Positions 1-8,035 of a DNA stretch of 55,014 nt are shown here, piece after piece. The notes under the pieces are model-generated. The model did no database searches. It was not told the DNA's origin and was given only the letters and a program-made list of their open reading frames with translations. How positions within the stretch are numbered: the stretch's first letter is position 1; the number at the start of each line of letters is the position of its first letter. The stretch covers positions 1 to 55,014 of the forward strand of contig JBBQGG010000012.1 in NCBI GenBank assembly GCA_038322815.1, given 5' to 3'. Both the position numbers and the translations under genes were made by a program. The DNA is from PALSA-1296 sp038322815 (lineage in GTDB: Bacteria; Bacteroidota; Ignavibacteria; Palsa-1295).

Positions 1-1
1 T

Positions 2-190
2 CTTCCGCGTTTATTCGAACGGTTCTACCGTGTCGATAAAGACCGCTCACGAAACTCACCCGGCGGAACAGGTTTGGGTTTGGCGATATGCAAACATATC
101 ATTGAAGCCCATAAAGGGACGATCTCAGTAGAAAGTACTCCTGGTATTGGAAGCGTCTTCAGTTTTACTCTAAGAACTCAGCCGGAATAA
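2..190 (+). CDS. Sensor histidine kinase, C-terminal fragment (HATPase_c domain)
   Basis: This is the 3' end of a gene entering from the left edge; about 62 codons are visible before a TAA stop. The peptide has the F-box pattern LFERFYRVDKDRS, then GGTGLGLAI, the G2 box that closes the ATP lid of HATPase_c kinases, and ends with the typical KHIIEAHKGTISVES and GSVFSFTL strands. These features identify the catalytic ATP-binding domain of a two-component sensor kinase of the PhoR/WalK type. The sensor part, the dimerisation histidine and any response regulator lie outside the window, so the signal is unknown. The gene faces the small-RNA locus at 312-440, and the bidirectional hairpin at 313-345 probably ends its transcript. 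Confidence 0.9.
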   Translation, partial: LPRLFERFYRVDKDRSRNSPGGTGLGLAICKHIIEAHKGTISVESTPGIGSVFSFTLRTQPE

Positions 191-194
191 ATCA

Positions 195-223
195 GTAGGT
201 AGTAGTTAGTAGTTAGTAGTTAA
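195..223. repeat. Short tandem array of TAGTAGT-type units
   Basis: Just after the kinase stop codon the sequence repeats a seven-base unit close to AGTTAGT about four times. The same family recurs at 48308-48348 in the opposite orientation, and a related TAGTCGTTAG family occurs at 4561-4592 and 8033-8057. It resembles the heptanucleotide STRR repeats known from cyanobacteria. No protein is encoded. Confidence 0.7.
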
Positions 224-311
224 TTGGGTTAGCCGTTAGGTATTATGTCTGAGTCATCGGTAACTCCTTAAAAATCAATGAACTAATGCTATCAGTTTCG
301 TTATCGGCAAA

Positions 312-440
312 TAAAAAAGCAACTCGTTGCCAAGTTGCTTTTTTTATGATATAGAAGTCTCCAAAGAACAAGAACTTTCGTCCTTGAACCCCGTGACAGG
401 GGACTTCATTTCTCATGTAAACATACACTTACGAAGTTTA
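312..440 (-). ncRNA. Candidate free-standing structured small RNA, about 130 nt
   Basis: Transcription would run leftward from the promoter at 445-476 to the terminator at 313-345. The RNA can fold as a three-way junction. P1 pairs GAAGUC (407-402) with GACUUC (359-354). P2 is a CCC/GGG hairpin at 389-402 with a short loop. P3 is CAAGGAC/GUUCUUG (386-380 with 375-369) closed by a GAAA tetraloop. An extra 5' hairpin GUAAAC/GUUUAC precedes the junction, and the terminator stem follows. There is no gene downstream on this strand, so it is not a leader. A 61-codon frame overlaps it, but that frame has no recognisable protein features. I do not recognise the family: it lacks the signatures of SRP RNA, tmRNA, RNase P RNA or common riboswitches. 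Confidence 0.6.
313..345. terminator. Bidirectional intrinsic terminator
   Basis: The stem GCAACT (319-324) pairs with AGTTGC (333-338). It is preceded by an A-run and followed by a T-run, so it reads as a rho-independent terminator on both strands. It can end the histidine kinase transcript (rightward) and the candidate small RNA (leftward). Confidence 0.85.
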
Positions 441-444
441 CGCT

Positions 445-476
445 GCAAATATACAACATTATTTACCGTAATGCAA
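445..476 (-). promoter_or_regulatory. Bacteroidota-type promoter for the candidate small RNA
   Basis: On the minus strand TTG (476-474) is followed after 21 bp by TATATTTG (452-445), matching the Bacteroidota sigma-A consensus TTG-N19-21-TAnnTTTG. Transcription should begin near 438-440, just upstream of the structured region. Confidence 0.65.
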
Positions 477-582
477 GTAAAATCAAAAAATAAATCATTC
501 AGGAGTAAGAATGTGGATAAAATGCGAAGGGCAGACTAAATTAGCCTGCCCTTCAAAGAGAAATAGAATTTCTTTCTAATAA

Positions 583-1194
583 TTAGTTAGCTCTGTACCA
601 CATTGCTGTGCCAACATCATAGATGAATGTCATCGAGAGGTTTCCGCCGGCAGAGATCTGCTGTGCTACACCGGCACCGAAGTTATCGATTTGAACACCA
701 GTAGGAGGAGTAACCTGAAGAGTCTTTCCAGTCACGCCGTTGCTTAGATTCTTGATGATAACAGTTCTGCCCTGTGTTCCGGCAGGCAAAGTTACTACAA
801 CATTACCAACACCAGAGTTATCTGTGTAAGCGATTATATAATCGGTTGCAGATATCGGATTCACGTTGCCAGTAACCGCAATTCTGATCGGCATTGAAAC
901 AGATCCTCTGATATCAATGGTCGTGTTCGGAGCAGATAATGCACCGATCGTTACGCTGTTACCCAACTGGATATTCCCTGTCCCTGTCGAACGCAGGCTC
1001 ATGTTACCATTTGTCGTTGTAATTTGTAACGAACCGGCAAGATTGCTCATATCAACTAAGCCGGTAGGATTGTTTGTGCCGTCATCAAGCAAAAATCTAC
1101 GCGCACCGAACATACGGGGAGTTTGAGCGGATACAGTTTCCGAAAACGCGAAAAGCATCAAGACTGCTAAGAATACGAAAGATATTGGTCTCAT
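583..1194 (-). CDS. Secreted protein of unknown function, 203 aa
   Basis: The start at 1194 is supported by a clear signal peptide (about residues 1-23, hydrophobic LAVLMLFAF, cleavage near SAQ). The mature part is rich in Gly, Asn, Thr and Val, with strand-turn patterns such as GNMSLRSTGTGNIQLGN and a C-terminal module GRTVIIKNLSNG...TFIYDVGTAMWYRAN. That layout resembles short tail-fibre or surface-appendage proteins, but I cannot assign a family. No T9SS tail is visible. It has its own strong promoter at 1353-1383, leaving a long untranslated leader of about 150 nt, and stands alone between two gene clusters. Envelope or extracellular location is likely; the function is unknown. Confidence 0.8.
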   Translation of the reverse strand: MRPISFVFLAVLMLFAFSETVSAQTPRMFGARRFLLDDGTNNPTGLVDMSNLAGSLQITTTNGNMSLRSTGTGNIQLGNSVTIGALSAPNTTIDIRGSVSMPIRIAVTGNVNPISATDYIIAYTDNSGVGNVVVTLPAGTQGRTVIIKNLSNGVTGKTLQVTPPTGVQIDNFGAGVAQQISAGGNLSMTFIYDVGTAMWYRAN

Positions 1195-1352
1195 ATTTAG
1201 TATATAGGTTATAGATTACACTGGTCAGTTTTCAAAAATTACGGCGCCCATCTGTGGTGAGGTGAGCTAAAAGTCTTGCATTTGTCAGATTACCATATGC
1301 TCTGAGTATAAAATATACTTCGGAAAGTGTTCTTTGCACAATCCTGAGGATG

Positions 1353-1383
1353 CAAATATACGACAAAATATTGACGCCGCCAA
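1353..1383 (-). promoter_or_regulatory. Promoter of the 203-aa secreted protein gene
   Basis: The minus strand reads TTG (1383-1381), 20 bp, TATATTTG (1360-1353), an excellent match to the Bacteroidota promoter. The predicted start near 1347 leaves a 5' leader of about 150 nt before the ATG at 1194. Apart from this leader and the kamA terminator, the gene-free stretch 1195-1604 holds only AT-rich sequence. Confidence 0.7.
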
Positions 1384-1570
1384 TATTTCCGTGAAATTGT
1401 GTTCAACTTTAAACAATACATTCCACAACTAAGCAAGACGGGTTTGAAGGGGGCTTCAGATTTCTTAGTACCCTCAATAACTTTGTGAATCTGATTTTGT
1501 TACTCCTTTTCACGATTTTTTTTACATTATTGTCGGTTTTGAAGGAAAATAATGTATACTATTAAAATTA

Positions 1571-1594
1571 AAACCGCCTAATAAAGGCGGTTTT
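1571..1594 (-). terminator. Intrinsic terminator after kamA
   Basis: AAACCGCC (1571-1578) pairs with GGCGGTTT (1587-1594) around a 7-nt loop, with A- and T-rich flanks. It lies 10 nt beyond the kamA stop and probably ends the leftward 5636-1605 cluster. It could also act in the other direction. Confidence 0.8.
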
Positions 1595-1604
1595 ATGTAA
1601 AAAG

Positions 1605-2732
1605 CTATAACTTCCCTTTTTTATCTGCGAAAACTTTCTTTTTTCTTGGTGCCCGGATCGGACGTTTCTTTGCAGGTGCTTTGGGCTTCTCTTCTACTAC
1701 ATCGGGGTAACTATAGATGTCGTACTTATAATTACGCAATACCCATGTGTTTTCATCATGGCTAACGACGTAATTCGGAAGCATCGGAATCTTCCCGCCG
1801 CCGCCGGGAGCATCTATTACGTAGTAGGGAATAGCCAAGCCGCTTGTCCAGCCTCGAAGCTTATCCATGATCTCCAAGCCCACTTTCACCGGCGTACGGA
1901 AATGATTCGCCCCCTTTGTAATATCAGCCTGATATATATAGTATGGGCGAACGCGCATTGCCAGAAGCTTCTGCATTAATTCCAGTACTACTTCAGCATT
2001 ATCATTAACGCCTTTCATCAATACCATCTGATTTCCCACAGGGCATCCGGCATCGGCAAGCATCTCGCATGCCTGCTTTGCTTCCGGAGTGCATTCCCAC
2101 GGATGATTGAAATGCGTATTTACATATATAGGATGGTACTTCTTGATCATGTCGCAAAGCTTCGGAGTAACTCGCTGCGGAAGAACGCATGGGATCTTTG
2201 TGCCCAGACGAATGATCTCGACATGAGGGATCTCACGAAGTCCCTTAAGAACTTTCTCCAACATGAAATCCGTAAGCGTCAATGGATCTCCGCCGGAAAG
2301 AATTACGTCTCTTATTTCAGTATGAGCAGCAATATAATCCAACCCATCCTGAATATACTTCATCGAGATCTTCGATGAATCTCCGACCTTGCGCTTGCGT
2401 GTGCAGAAGCGGCAGTACATTGAGCACTGGCTTGTGACTAAAAATAATACACGGTCGGGATAACGATGGGTGATCGAAGGCACGGGACTCATCGCATCTT
2501 CATTCAGCGGATCATCGGGTGCATCGATGTCCTCGAGTTCGATCTCATCAGGGACTGCCTGTAAATAGATCGGATCGCCTTTATAGCGAATGAGTGATAA
2601 GTAATAAGGATTAATACGAGTTTGAAAAAACTCGTTGAGTTTGCCGGCTGCGCCCGGCTTAAAGCCGAAGCGTTCGATCAGTTGTTCTTCAGATTCAATG
2701 CTTCCGCGAAGAAGCTCCTGCCAATATTCCAT
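1605..2732 (-). CDS. kamA: KamA-family radical SAM lysine 2,3-aminomutase
   Basis: Lysine 2,3-aminomutases convert L-alpha-lysine to L-beta-lysine using SAM, a [4Fe-4S] cluster and PLP. The 375-aa product has the radical-SAM CxxxCxxC motif CSMYCRFC (Cys103, 107, 110), the SAM-binding LSGGDPL near 145-151, the QADITKGANHFRTP segment near 268-281 and DAPGGGGK (308-314), whose Lys314 should bind PLP. It ends in a Lys/Pro-rich tail (350-375). The length and PGGGGKIPMLPNY segment favour true KamA over the shorter EF-P enzyme EpmB, but EpmB-like activity cannot be excluded and no EF-P gene is nearby. It is the last gene of a leftward cluster with a GNAT and two ATP-grasp ligases, which suggests beta-lysine is acetylated or ligated rather than degraded. 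Confidence 0.9.
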   Translation of the reverse strand: MEYWQELLRGSIESEEQLIERFGFKPGAAGKLNEFFQTRINPYYLSLIRYKGDPIYLQAVPDEIELEDIDAPDDPLNEDAMSPVPSITHRYPDRVLFLVTSQCSMYCRFCTRKRKVGDSSKISMKYIQDGLDYIAAHTEIRDVILSGGDPLTLTDFMLEKVLKGLREIPHVEIIRLGTKIPCVLPQRVTPKLCDMIKKYHPIYVNTHFNHPWECTPEAKQACEMLADAGCPVGNQMVLMKGVNDNAEVVLELMQKLLAMRVRPYYIYQADITKGANHFRTPVKVGLEIMDKLRGWTSGLAIPYYVIDAPGGGGKIPMLPNYVVSHDENTWVLRNYKYDIYSYPDVVEEKPKAPAKKRPIRAPRKKKVFADKKGKL

Positions 2733-2790
2733 AATATATTCTCTTTCTTTGCCATTGCCGGTGACCTCTCACCAAGCACGGCGGTTAATT

Positions 2791-2856
2791 AAATATGAAC
2801 TCTGAAATATGAACGATGAAAAAATTCATAGCTCATATTTCCAATTTCATATTTTC
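2791..2856. repeat. Short repeat array with AATATGAAC-type units
   Basis: Between kamA and the GNAT gene the DNA contains two close copies of AATATGAAC on the left half and complementary TTCATATTT-like words on the right half, so the whole block is an imperfect inverted arrangement. It belongs to the window-wide class of short degenerate repeats and may fold as a hairpin in the mRNA between the two genes. Confidence 0.55.
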
Positions 2857-2860
2857 TTTC

Positions 2861-3334
2861 TCAGACTCTTTTGCCGAAGACGATAAGGTCGTCTCCCGGT
2901 TTGTAGTAGTCTGCTATCTGTGATAAGACCAGATAGCCTTGTTTTGCATAGAAGGCACGCGTACGATCATACGATGGCTGACTGCTCGTTTCTGCGATCA
3001 GTAAGTATCCATGATGTTCGCGCACAAATTCTTCTGCGAATCGGTCAAGCTGTTGGGCTATTCCTCTTCCATAAAAATCCGGATGCGATGCGATCCAATA
3101 CATATCGTAGGTTCCGGTCGTTGCCGGTGTAGGTCCGACGATCAGAAATCCTGCAATACGTTTCGTAACTTCATCTTCGAAGACGAACGAATAATAATCG
3201 CGCTGCTCCGGTTTCTCTATGCAAATATCAATGAGCTCAGTTGCAATTTCAATTTCGCTTGCGTTAAAGTTTCCTGTTGCGCTAACGATCTCGATGACTC
3301 CGTTACGATCTTTCGCTTTATAACTTCTGATCAT
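2861..3334 (-). CDS. GNAT-family N-acetyltransferase
   Basis: This 157-aa protein is a single GNAT domain. The acetyl-CoA pyrophosphate loop is visible as YGRGIAQQL (about residues 88-96), preceded by the YDMYWIASHPDF strand (76-87) and followed by a YDRTRAFYAKQGY segment typical of motif B (124-136). It would transfer an acetyl group from acetyl-CoA to an amine. The product is much shorter than beta-lysine acetyltransferase AblB (about 280 aa), so it is not a plain ablB, but its position between an ATP-grasp ligase gene and kamA makes a lysine- or beta-lysine-derived amine a reasonable substrate guess. The start MIRSYKAKDR gives a normal domain boundary. The gap to kamA holds repeat DNA. Confidence 0.85.
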   Translation of the reverse strand: MIRSYKAKDRNGVIEIVSATGNFNASEIEIATELIDICIEKPEQRDYYSFVFEDEVTKRIAGFLIVGPTPATTGTYDMYWIASHPDFYGRGIAQQLDRFAEEFVREHHGYLLIAETSSQPSYDRTRAFYAKQGYLVLSQIADYYKPGDDLIVFGKRV

Positions 3335-3498
3335 AACTCGCTATCAATTTCAAAATTGCAACCAGTGTAACGTCATTGTAAAAAGAAAAATTTACTTCTT
3401 GCAAAACTTTCTTTTACAAAACTACGAAATAAATTTCTGATTTCCTAATTTAAATGCAAATTATTTTTTCTCTGTTCTTTTTTTCCGGAAAACGGAAA

Positions 3499-4557
3499 TT
3501 ACTTTTTCACTCTTCTCATCGCACAATGTACGATCGCATTGATGGTTTGTGTATGCGAAAATCCTTTCACACTTGCTGCGCGCATGAATCCGGCATCACA
3601 TGAGATATCCGGATTCGGATTTGCCTCGAGCACGAAGAGTGCGCCATCGCTATCTCTGAGCCGCATATCAATGCGTCCATAATCATTCAGTCCGACGACT
3701 GCCGCCGATCGCAGGGCAAGTTCTCGCGCACGTTCAGCCGTAACGATATCCAGATCTGCCGGACATTGCGGAATCGTTGTCTTATAAAGCGGCGAGTCTT
3801 CCACCCACTTCGCTTCGTAACTAACGATGCGCGGATTTCCTGCAGGCATTGTATCAAACATGATCTCGGAGATCGGAAGCGTTTCGAACACTCCGTCATC
3901 ATTTGCAAGAACTGCAACATTGATCTCGCGTCCATCTATATATTCTTCAACAAGCGCCGGCTGCTTAAACTCCTGATGAATAAAAGCAATTCTATTTGCA
4001 AGAGATTCTTCATCGGCACAGATAGAATTATTATCTATGCCTATGCTTGCATCTTCTCGTACGGGTTTGACGATCACAGGATACGCAAAGTTTAAATCTT
4101 CAGGCATGAATTCTTCTTCATCAACGATGAAGTACGCCGGAGTCGGAATGTCATTTGCCTTGAAGATCGCTTTTGCAAGTCCTTTATTGAGCGAGATGCC
4201 AAGAGCTATTGCCTGTGAACCGGTATAAGGAACATCGTAGAGTTCATAAATTCCGGCTATTGCCATTTCAAGTGATGCTTTGCCAAGCACTGCTTCGCAA
4301 AGATTAAAAATAAGATCGGGATTTTCTGTATCGAGAAATGTTATAAGCCTGTGAATATCATCGTCGACGGAAAAGACCAATACTTCATGTCCGTCTTCTC
4401 TGATCGCATCGGCGATGATCTGAGATTCCTCCAGCACGCCGAACTCCGAAGCATCGCGAAAATCTTTTTCTAATTCAACTTCCTCACGCGAACGTGAAAG
4501 CCAGTGATCTTCCGGCTCGGTATGTTTCGGCTCGTTATAGATGAGAGCAATTCGCAT
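3499..4557 (-). CDS. ATP-grasp ligase, D-Ala-D-Ala ligase-like (second of pair)
   Basis: The 352-aa protein has the ATP-grasp fold of the D-alanine:D-alanine ligase superfamily: an N-terminal domain with LIFNLCEAVLGKASLE (82-97) and VPYTGS (109-114), an ATP-binding Lys164 in VIVKPVRED, EEYIDGREINV (204-214), and metal ligands in YGRIDMRL (293-300) and EANPNPDI (311-318). The loop that is EGSS in true Ddl is EDASIGI here, so a substrate other than D-Ala is likely. Such enzymes join a carboxylate to an amine through an acyl phosphate. It lies 23 bp downstream of a second ATP-grasp gene, with the GNAT and kamA genes following 164 bp later, so a small peptide-like product made in two ligation steps is a fair inference. 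Confidence 0.85.
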   Translation of the reverse strand: MRIALIYNEPKHTEPEDHWLSRSREEVELEKDFRDASEFGVLEESQIIADAIREDGHEVLVFSVDDDIHRLITFLDTENPDLIFNLCEAVLGKASLEMAIAGIYELYDVPYTGSQAIALGISLNKGLAKAIFKANDIPTPAYFIVDEEEFMPEDLNFAYPVIVKPVREDASIGIDNNSICADEESLANRIAFIHQEFKQPALVEEYIDGREINVAVLANDDGVFETLPISEIMFDTMPAGNPRIVSYEAKWVEDSPLYKTTIPQCPADLDIVTAERARELALRSAAVVGLNDYGRIDMRLRDSDGALFVLEANPNPDISCDAGFMRAASVKGFSHTQTINAIVHCAMRRVKK

Positions 4558-4560
4558 TGG

Positions 4561-4592
4561 TAGTCTTTAGTCTCCAGTCGTTAGTCGTTAGC
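4561..4592. repeat. TAGTCGTTAG-type short tandem array
   Basis: The 23-bp gap between the two ATP-grasp genes, together with the last codons of the upstream gene, is built from units like TTAGTC and AGTCGTTAG. The stop codon of the upstream ATP-grasp gene and its last residues (SAND) lie within the array. The same unit occurs at 8033-8057 and 8441-8450. Confidence 0.65.
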
Positions 4593-5636
4593 AGAGAGCT
4601 TTATTCCATATCTCTGGCACCCTGCTCGCAACACTGCAAGCATTGTTTCATTATAATTCATTCCTGCTGTTCTCGCAGCTTTCGGGAAACAGGAATTATC
4701 TTCGATCTTTGGTAAAATTCCGGGCAGCGGATTTACTTCGATAATATTCGGCGTGCCATTGCGATCGAGCCGTACATCGATACGCGACCAGTCTTTGCAG
4801 TCAAGTACGTTATAAGTCCTGAGCACGGTTTCTGTAATTTCTTTTTGCAACTCAGATGTCAGATCAGCAGGACAGGCAAAAATATCGAGCGGGTTATCGC
4901 GCACATCATAGATCCATTTCGCTTCGTAGGAATAAATTCCGTTCGCCTCTTTTGGAAGCTCAGATAATTTTATTTCAACGATCGGAAGAACTCGTGCATT
5001 TGCGTCATTGCCGAGAACGGCAACAGTGAATTCCCTTCCCGGTAAAAATTCTTCTATAATTGCCGGCTGATCATAATCTGAGCCAATGCGCTGGATTTCT
5101 GCGCGAAGCTCGGCATCATTATTTACAAAGGAGGAATTCTTTACGCCTTTTGATGAACCTTCAGAAAGCGGTTTGACGACAACAGGATATTCCGAATCTG
5201 GAAGTAACATTGCAAGTGATGCCTGCGTATCCCGGCTTGTCGTGAATTTTGCTACGGGAATGCCATGATGCATCAGTACTTCTTTCGTGCGCGCTTTATC
5301 GAGAGCAGTTGCAAGCGTCAGCGGACCGGAGCCTGTATAAGGAATGCCAAGCATTTCCATCACTGCCGGAAATTGTGCTTCGCGTGATGCGCCGCGCATG
5401 CCTTCGGCAATATTGAAAACAATATCATACTTGCGAACCATCAGACGCGGCAATGCGATCTCGGGAACAGCTTCGACGATCTCGCATTCAACATCGGGAT
5501 GAGAGTTCAGCGCATCGCAAACGGCTTGAACCGTTTCGATGGAATCCCATTCGGCAAAAGTATCGTCAGCAAACTGATCTGACCAGTTTGTGACATTCTC
5601 TTTCGGCTTGATGTTAGCAAGAAGCGCAACACGCAT
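4581..5636 (-). CDS. ATP-grasp ligase, D-Ala-D-Ala ligase-like (first of pair)
   Basis: This 351-aa protein is closer to Ddl than its neighbour. It keeps IVFNIAEGMRG (72-82), GIPYTGSG (97-104), the phosphate loop KPLSEGSSKGV (155-165), IIEEFLPGREFTV (193-205), SRIDVRL (284-290) and EVNPLPGI (300-307), followed by SCFPKAARTAGMNY. The EGSS serines and the metal ligands are intact, so catalysis is expected. True Ddl is usually encoded among cell-wall genes; here the context is another ATP-grasp, a GNAT and KamA, so a role in cell-wall D-Ala-D-Ala synthesis is possible but not favoured. It is the first gene of the leftward cluster; no TAnnTTTG promoter is obvious in the 250 bp upstream, which contain a palindromic repeat. 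Confidence 0.85.
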   Translation of the reverse strand: MRVALLANIKPKENVTNWSDQFADDTFAEWDSIETVQAVCDALNSHPDVECEIVEAVPEIALPRLMVRKYDIVFNIAEGMRGASREAQFPAVMEMLGIPYTGSGPLTLATALDKARTKEVLMHHGIPVAKFTTSRDTQASLAMLLPDSEYPVVVKPLSEGSSKGVKNSSFVNNDAELRAEIQRIGSDYDQPAIIEEFLPGREFTVAVLGNDANARVLPIVEIKLSELPKEANGIYSYEAKWIYDVRDNPLDIFACPADLTSELQKEITETVLRTYNVLDCKDWSRIDVRLDRNGTPNIIEVNPLPGILPKIEDNSCFPKAARTAGMNYNETMLAVLRAGCQRYGIKLSAND

Positions 5637-5741
5637 TGTTCTCTTTGTTTTCCGTTTTCATTAACACGCAAAGACTACGAAATTATTTTTTGTTTCGTTT
5701 CACTGTTGAATATTTTTTAAAGATTGTTGATAAACTTAACG

Positions 5742-5865
5742 GTGTCATTGCAAGGAGTCCGCTAGCGGACGACGAAGCAGTCCCCTTAAAGTATTGATAA
5801 TCGTAAAAGTCTACCACGATTTAAGGGATTGCTTCGTCGGGCTATCGCTCTTCTCGCAATGACAC
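5742..5865. repeat. Palindromic intergenic repeat, copy A (GTCATTGC...GCAATGAC)
   Basis: The element starts with GTGTCATTGCAAGGAG and ends with the complementary CTTCTCGCAATGACAC. Inside it are paired words of the type CGAAGCAGTCCC and GGGATTGCTTCG. It can fold into one long imperfect hairpin of about 120 nt. A second full copy is at 12376-12496, with partial copies at 45504-45560 and 51668-51732. It carries no coding sequence and is probably a REP/MITE-like non-autonomous element. Confidence 0.75.
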
Positions 5866-5887
5866 TCACTATATGCTTTTTTATATT

Positions 5888-8035
5888 ATGAGAATTAAAT
5901 TAATTTTTCTTGTCGTCTTATTCTTCCATTCTCTTTCCTTCGCGCAGCATGTCAAGTTCAGCGAAGCCGAGCGCACCATCATTCGCTTACAGGATGAGCG
6001 AAGAGGAATTGACACGATCACCCGCTACCTTGATTCAAAAGATGAGAAGGTTGCATGGCGCACAGCTATTGCGCTGGCGAATATTCATGATACTAATTCC
6101 CGTCATGTATTGATCCGTGCTCTGGGAAAAGAAACACGTCCGTATGTGATAGATGGAATTGCATTTGCTCTTGGAGTTTTGGGACCAAATGCAGTTAGTG
6201 CCAATGCTATTTTTGAAAGTCTGCCAAAAAATCGTAATTCCGAAGAAATGTTTATTGCCTTAGCTCGCACATTCCCGAAAGAGAATATTAAGGATCTTAA
6301 TTTGATACTTGGAATGGGGCTTGGCGAAATTGATAAAAAGCCCGCACCGCCACATACCGAAATACTGGCTATCAGCTCCACTCTTATGCAGCTGGGGCTA
6401 CGAAAACTCATTGATGATGACAATATTGAAATGTGCCGGATATTGGAATCCGATAGCGATCCAGTTGTGCGCTGGCATTGTGCCTATGCTTTAAGCAGGA
6501 CTGAAGACTCCACATTGCTTGCAAAACATCTCGATATAGTTAAATTATATCTTAAAGATGTCGGCTCCGCTGAATCCAGAATGTTTGCAGCAACAGCATT
6601 AGGCAGAGTTCATAACGAAGAAGCCGGAAGAATTTTAATAGAAGCTGCACGCAGTGAAACTGAGTGGCGGGTGCGCGTAAATATTTTCAACGCAATTGGA
6701 AAGCTGCCTCGCTTTTCTTCGGCGATTGATGATGTGTTAAAAAAAGCTGTGACCGAATCATCGAAAGAGAATCTCACCGGCGAACACGTTGCCAGAACAG
6801 CACTCGATGTCATCGATCAAATGATCGCAGCAGGAAAAGTCTCTTCGCCGGATTCAGTAACAGTTCGTGAATGGCTCTCTGATTATGAACCCGGAAAAGA
6901 ATTACATGAAGATCAGTCACTACGCATACGTTCACAAATCATGGTACCGTTGGCACGATTAGGGGCTAACGAAGAGAGGATCAAAGAGATCGGCAGCTTT
7001 ATTTCATTCAATGACAGAACTACGGAGATCAATGTGTGGAAAGCCATGGGGACTATTCCCGATACTGTTGCCTTCTTTCGGCTTCTCGCAAGAGTTTTTA
7101 CAAGCGCTCCGAATAATGTTAACTATGTGCTCGATGGTTTACATTCTCAATGGGAGATCGCAAAGAAAGATACGAGTTTCATGAAGCAGTTAGATAAAGC
7201 CCATTATTCAAGTATGTACCGTCACATGCTTATACGTTTTCCAAATGTTACCGATGATCCTGCTGTTGTCTCGGCAACAATGGAGCAAGTTAAAGATCCC
7301 TTTATCGTCAGGGATTCACTCCGTGAAGAAGCGCAAGAATATCTTTTGCAATATCTCGATAAATATGCCTATCCGAAATATCACGATCAACTGATATCGA
7401 TATTCAGCGCTATTGCATATCTCAAACCGAAAAATGATACGATAAAAACAAAGCTCGAAGATATCATAAAGAAAGCGGCCCTCGAATGGGGCGATCAGAT
7501 GATCGTTGATTCAGGTGGTGCAGCACTTACTGCACTTGGTGTACTACCTAAACCCGCAACTGTAAAACTTATCCGTCAACCGATCGATTGGAAAAAGATC
7601 GAAGCTCTTCCCGATACAATGCTCATTCAAACCCAGTATGGATTCATGTTTTTGAAGCTTGATACTTATAATGCTCCGCTGACTGCTCTGAATATGTATA
7701 AACTTGCGAAGATCAATTTCTTCGCGAATAATTATATTCACCGCGTCGTACCGAATTTTGTTATCCAATCCGGCGATAACACCGGCACAGGAGATGGCGG
7801 ACCCGGCTATGCAATACGCACAGAGATTTCACCTGCTCGGTATGATAGCACTGGCGTAGTCGGGATGGCATCAAGCGGAAAAGACACGGAAGGCTCACAG
7901 TGGTTCATCACTCATTGCCCGACGCCGCATCTGAATACACGTTATACGATATGGGGGCAGATCGTTAAAGGCACGGAGAAGATTGAGAAGTATATGTTGA
8001 ATGATGTGATAGAGAATATTACGCCATACAAATAG
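5888..8035 (+). CDS. Secreted HEAT-repeat protein with C-terminal cyclophilin domain
   Basis: The product (715 aa from the ATG at 5888; 720 from an upstream ATG at 5873) begins with a signal peptide MRIKLIFLVVLFFHSLSFAQ, which is why I prefer 5888. The first 550 residues are alpha-helical HEAT-like repeats (for example VAWRTAIALANIHD, WHCAYALSRTED, RMFAATALGRVHNEEAG). The last 150 form a cyclophilin-type peptidyl-prolyl isomerase: IHRVVPNFVIQSGD carries the catalytic Arg, GSQWFITHCPTPHLN follows, and YTIWGQIVKG closes the fold. It probably works outside the cytoplasm as a folding factor with a protein-binding scaffold. No standard partner is adjacent; a palindromic repeat is directly upstream. 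Confidence 0.88.
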   Translation: MRIKLIFLVVLFFHSLSFAQHVKFSEAERTIIRLQDERRGIDTITRYLDSKDEKVAWRTAIALANIHDTNSRHVLIRALGKETRPYVIDGIAFALGVLGPNAVSANAIFESLPKNRNSEEMFIALARTFPKENIKDLNLILGMGLGEIDKKPAPPHTEILAISSTLMQLGLRKLIDDDNIEMCRILESDSDPVVRWHCAYALSRTEDSTLLAKHLDIVKLYLKDVGSAESRMFAATALGRVHNEEAGRILIEAARSETEWRVRVNIFNAIGKLPRFSSAIDDVLKKAVTESSKENLTGEHVARTALDVIDQMIAAGKVSSPDSVTVREWLSDYEPGKELHEDQSLRIRSQIMVPLARLGANEERIKEIGSFISFNDRTTEINVWKAMGTIPDTVAFFRLLARVFTSAPNNVNYVLDGLHSQWEIAKKDTSFMKQLDKAHYSSMYRHMLIRFPNVTDDPAVVSATMEQVKDPFIVRDSLREEAQEYLLQYLDKYAYPKYHDQLISIFSAIAYLKPKNDTIKTKLEDIIKKAALEWGDQMIVDSGGAALTALGVLPKPATVKLIRQPIDWKKIEALPDTMLIQTQYGFMFLKLDTYNAPLTALNMYKLAKINFFANNYIHRVVPNFVIQSGDNTGTGDGGPGYAIRTEISPARYDSTGVVGMASSGKDTEGSQWFITHCPTPHLNTRYTIWGQIVKGTEKIEKYMLNDVIENITPYK

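Noticed and set aside
243..428. 61-codon frame on the minus strand
   Set aside because: It lies over a promoter-terminator RNA unit with strong stems and its peptide has no recognisable pattern; the RNA reading explains the DNA better.
866..1126. 86-codon plus-strand frame opposite the 203-aa secreted protein
   Set aside because: Shadow frame of a gene with a signal peptide and promoter.
3766..4095. 109-codon plus-strand frame inside the ATP-grasp gene
   Set aside because: Antisense shadow; the ATP-grasp motifs are on the other strand.
4581..5636. Calling the first ATP-grasp gene ddl
   Set aside because: Its motifs fit Ddl but its neighbours (second ATP-grasp, GNAT, kamA) argue against a cell-wall role, so no symbol was given.
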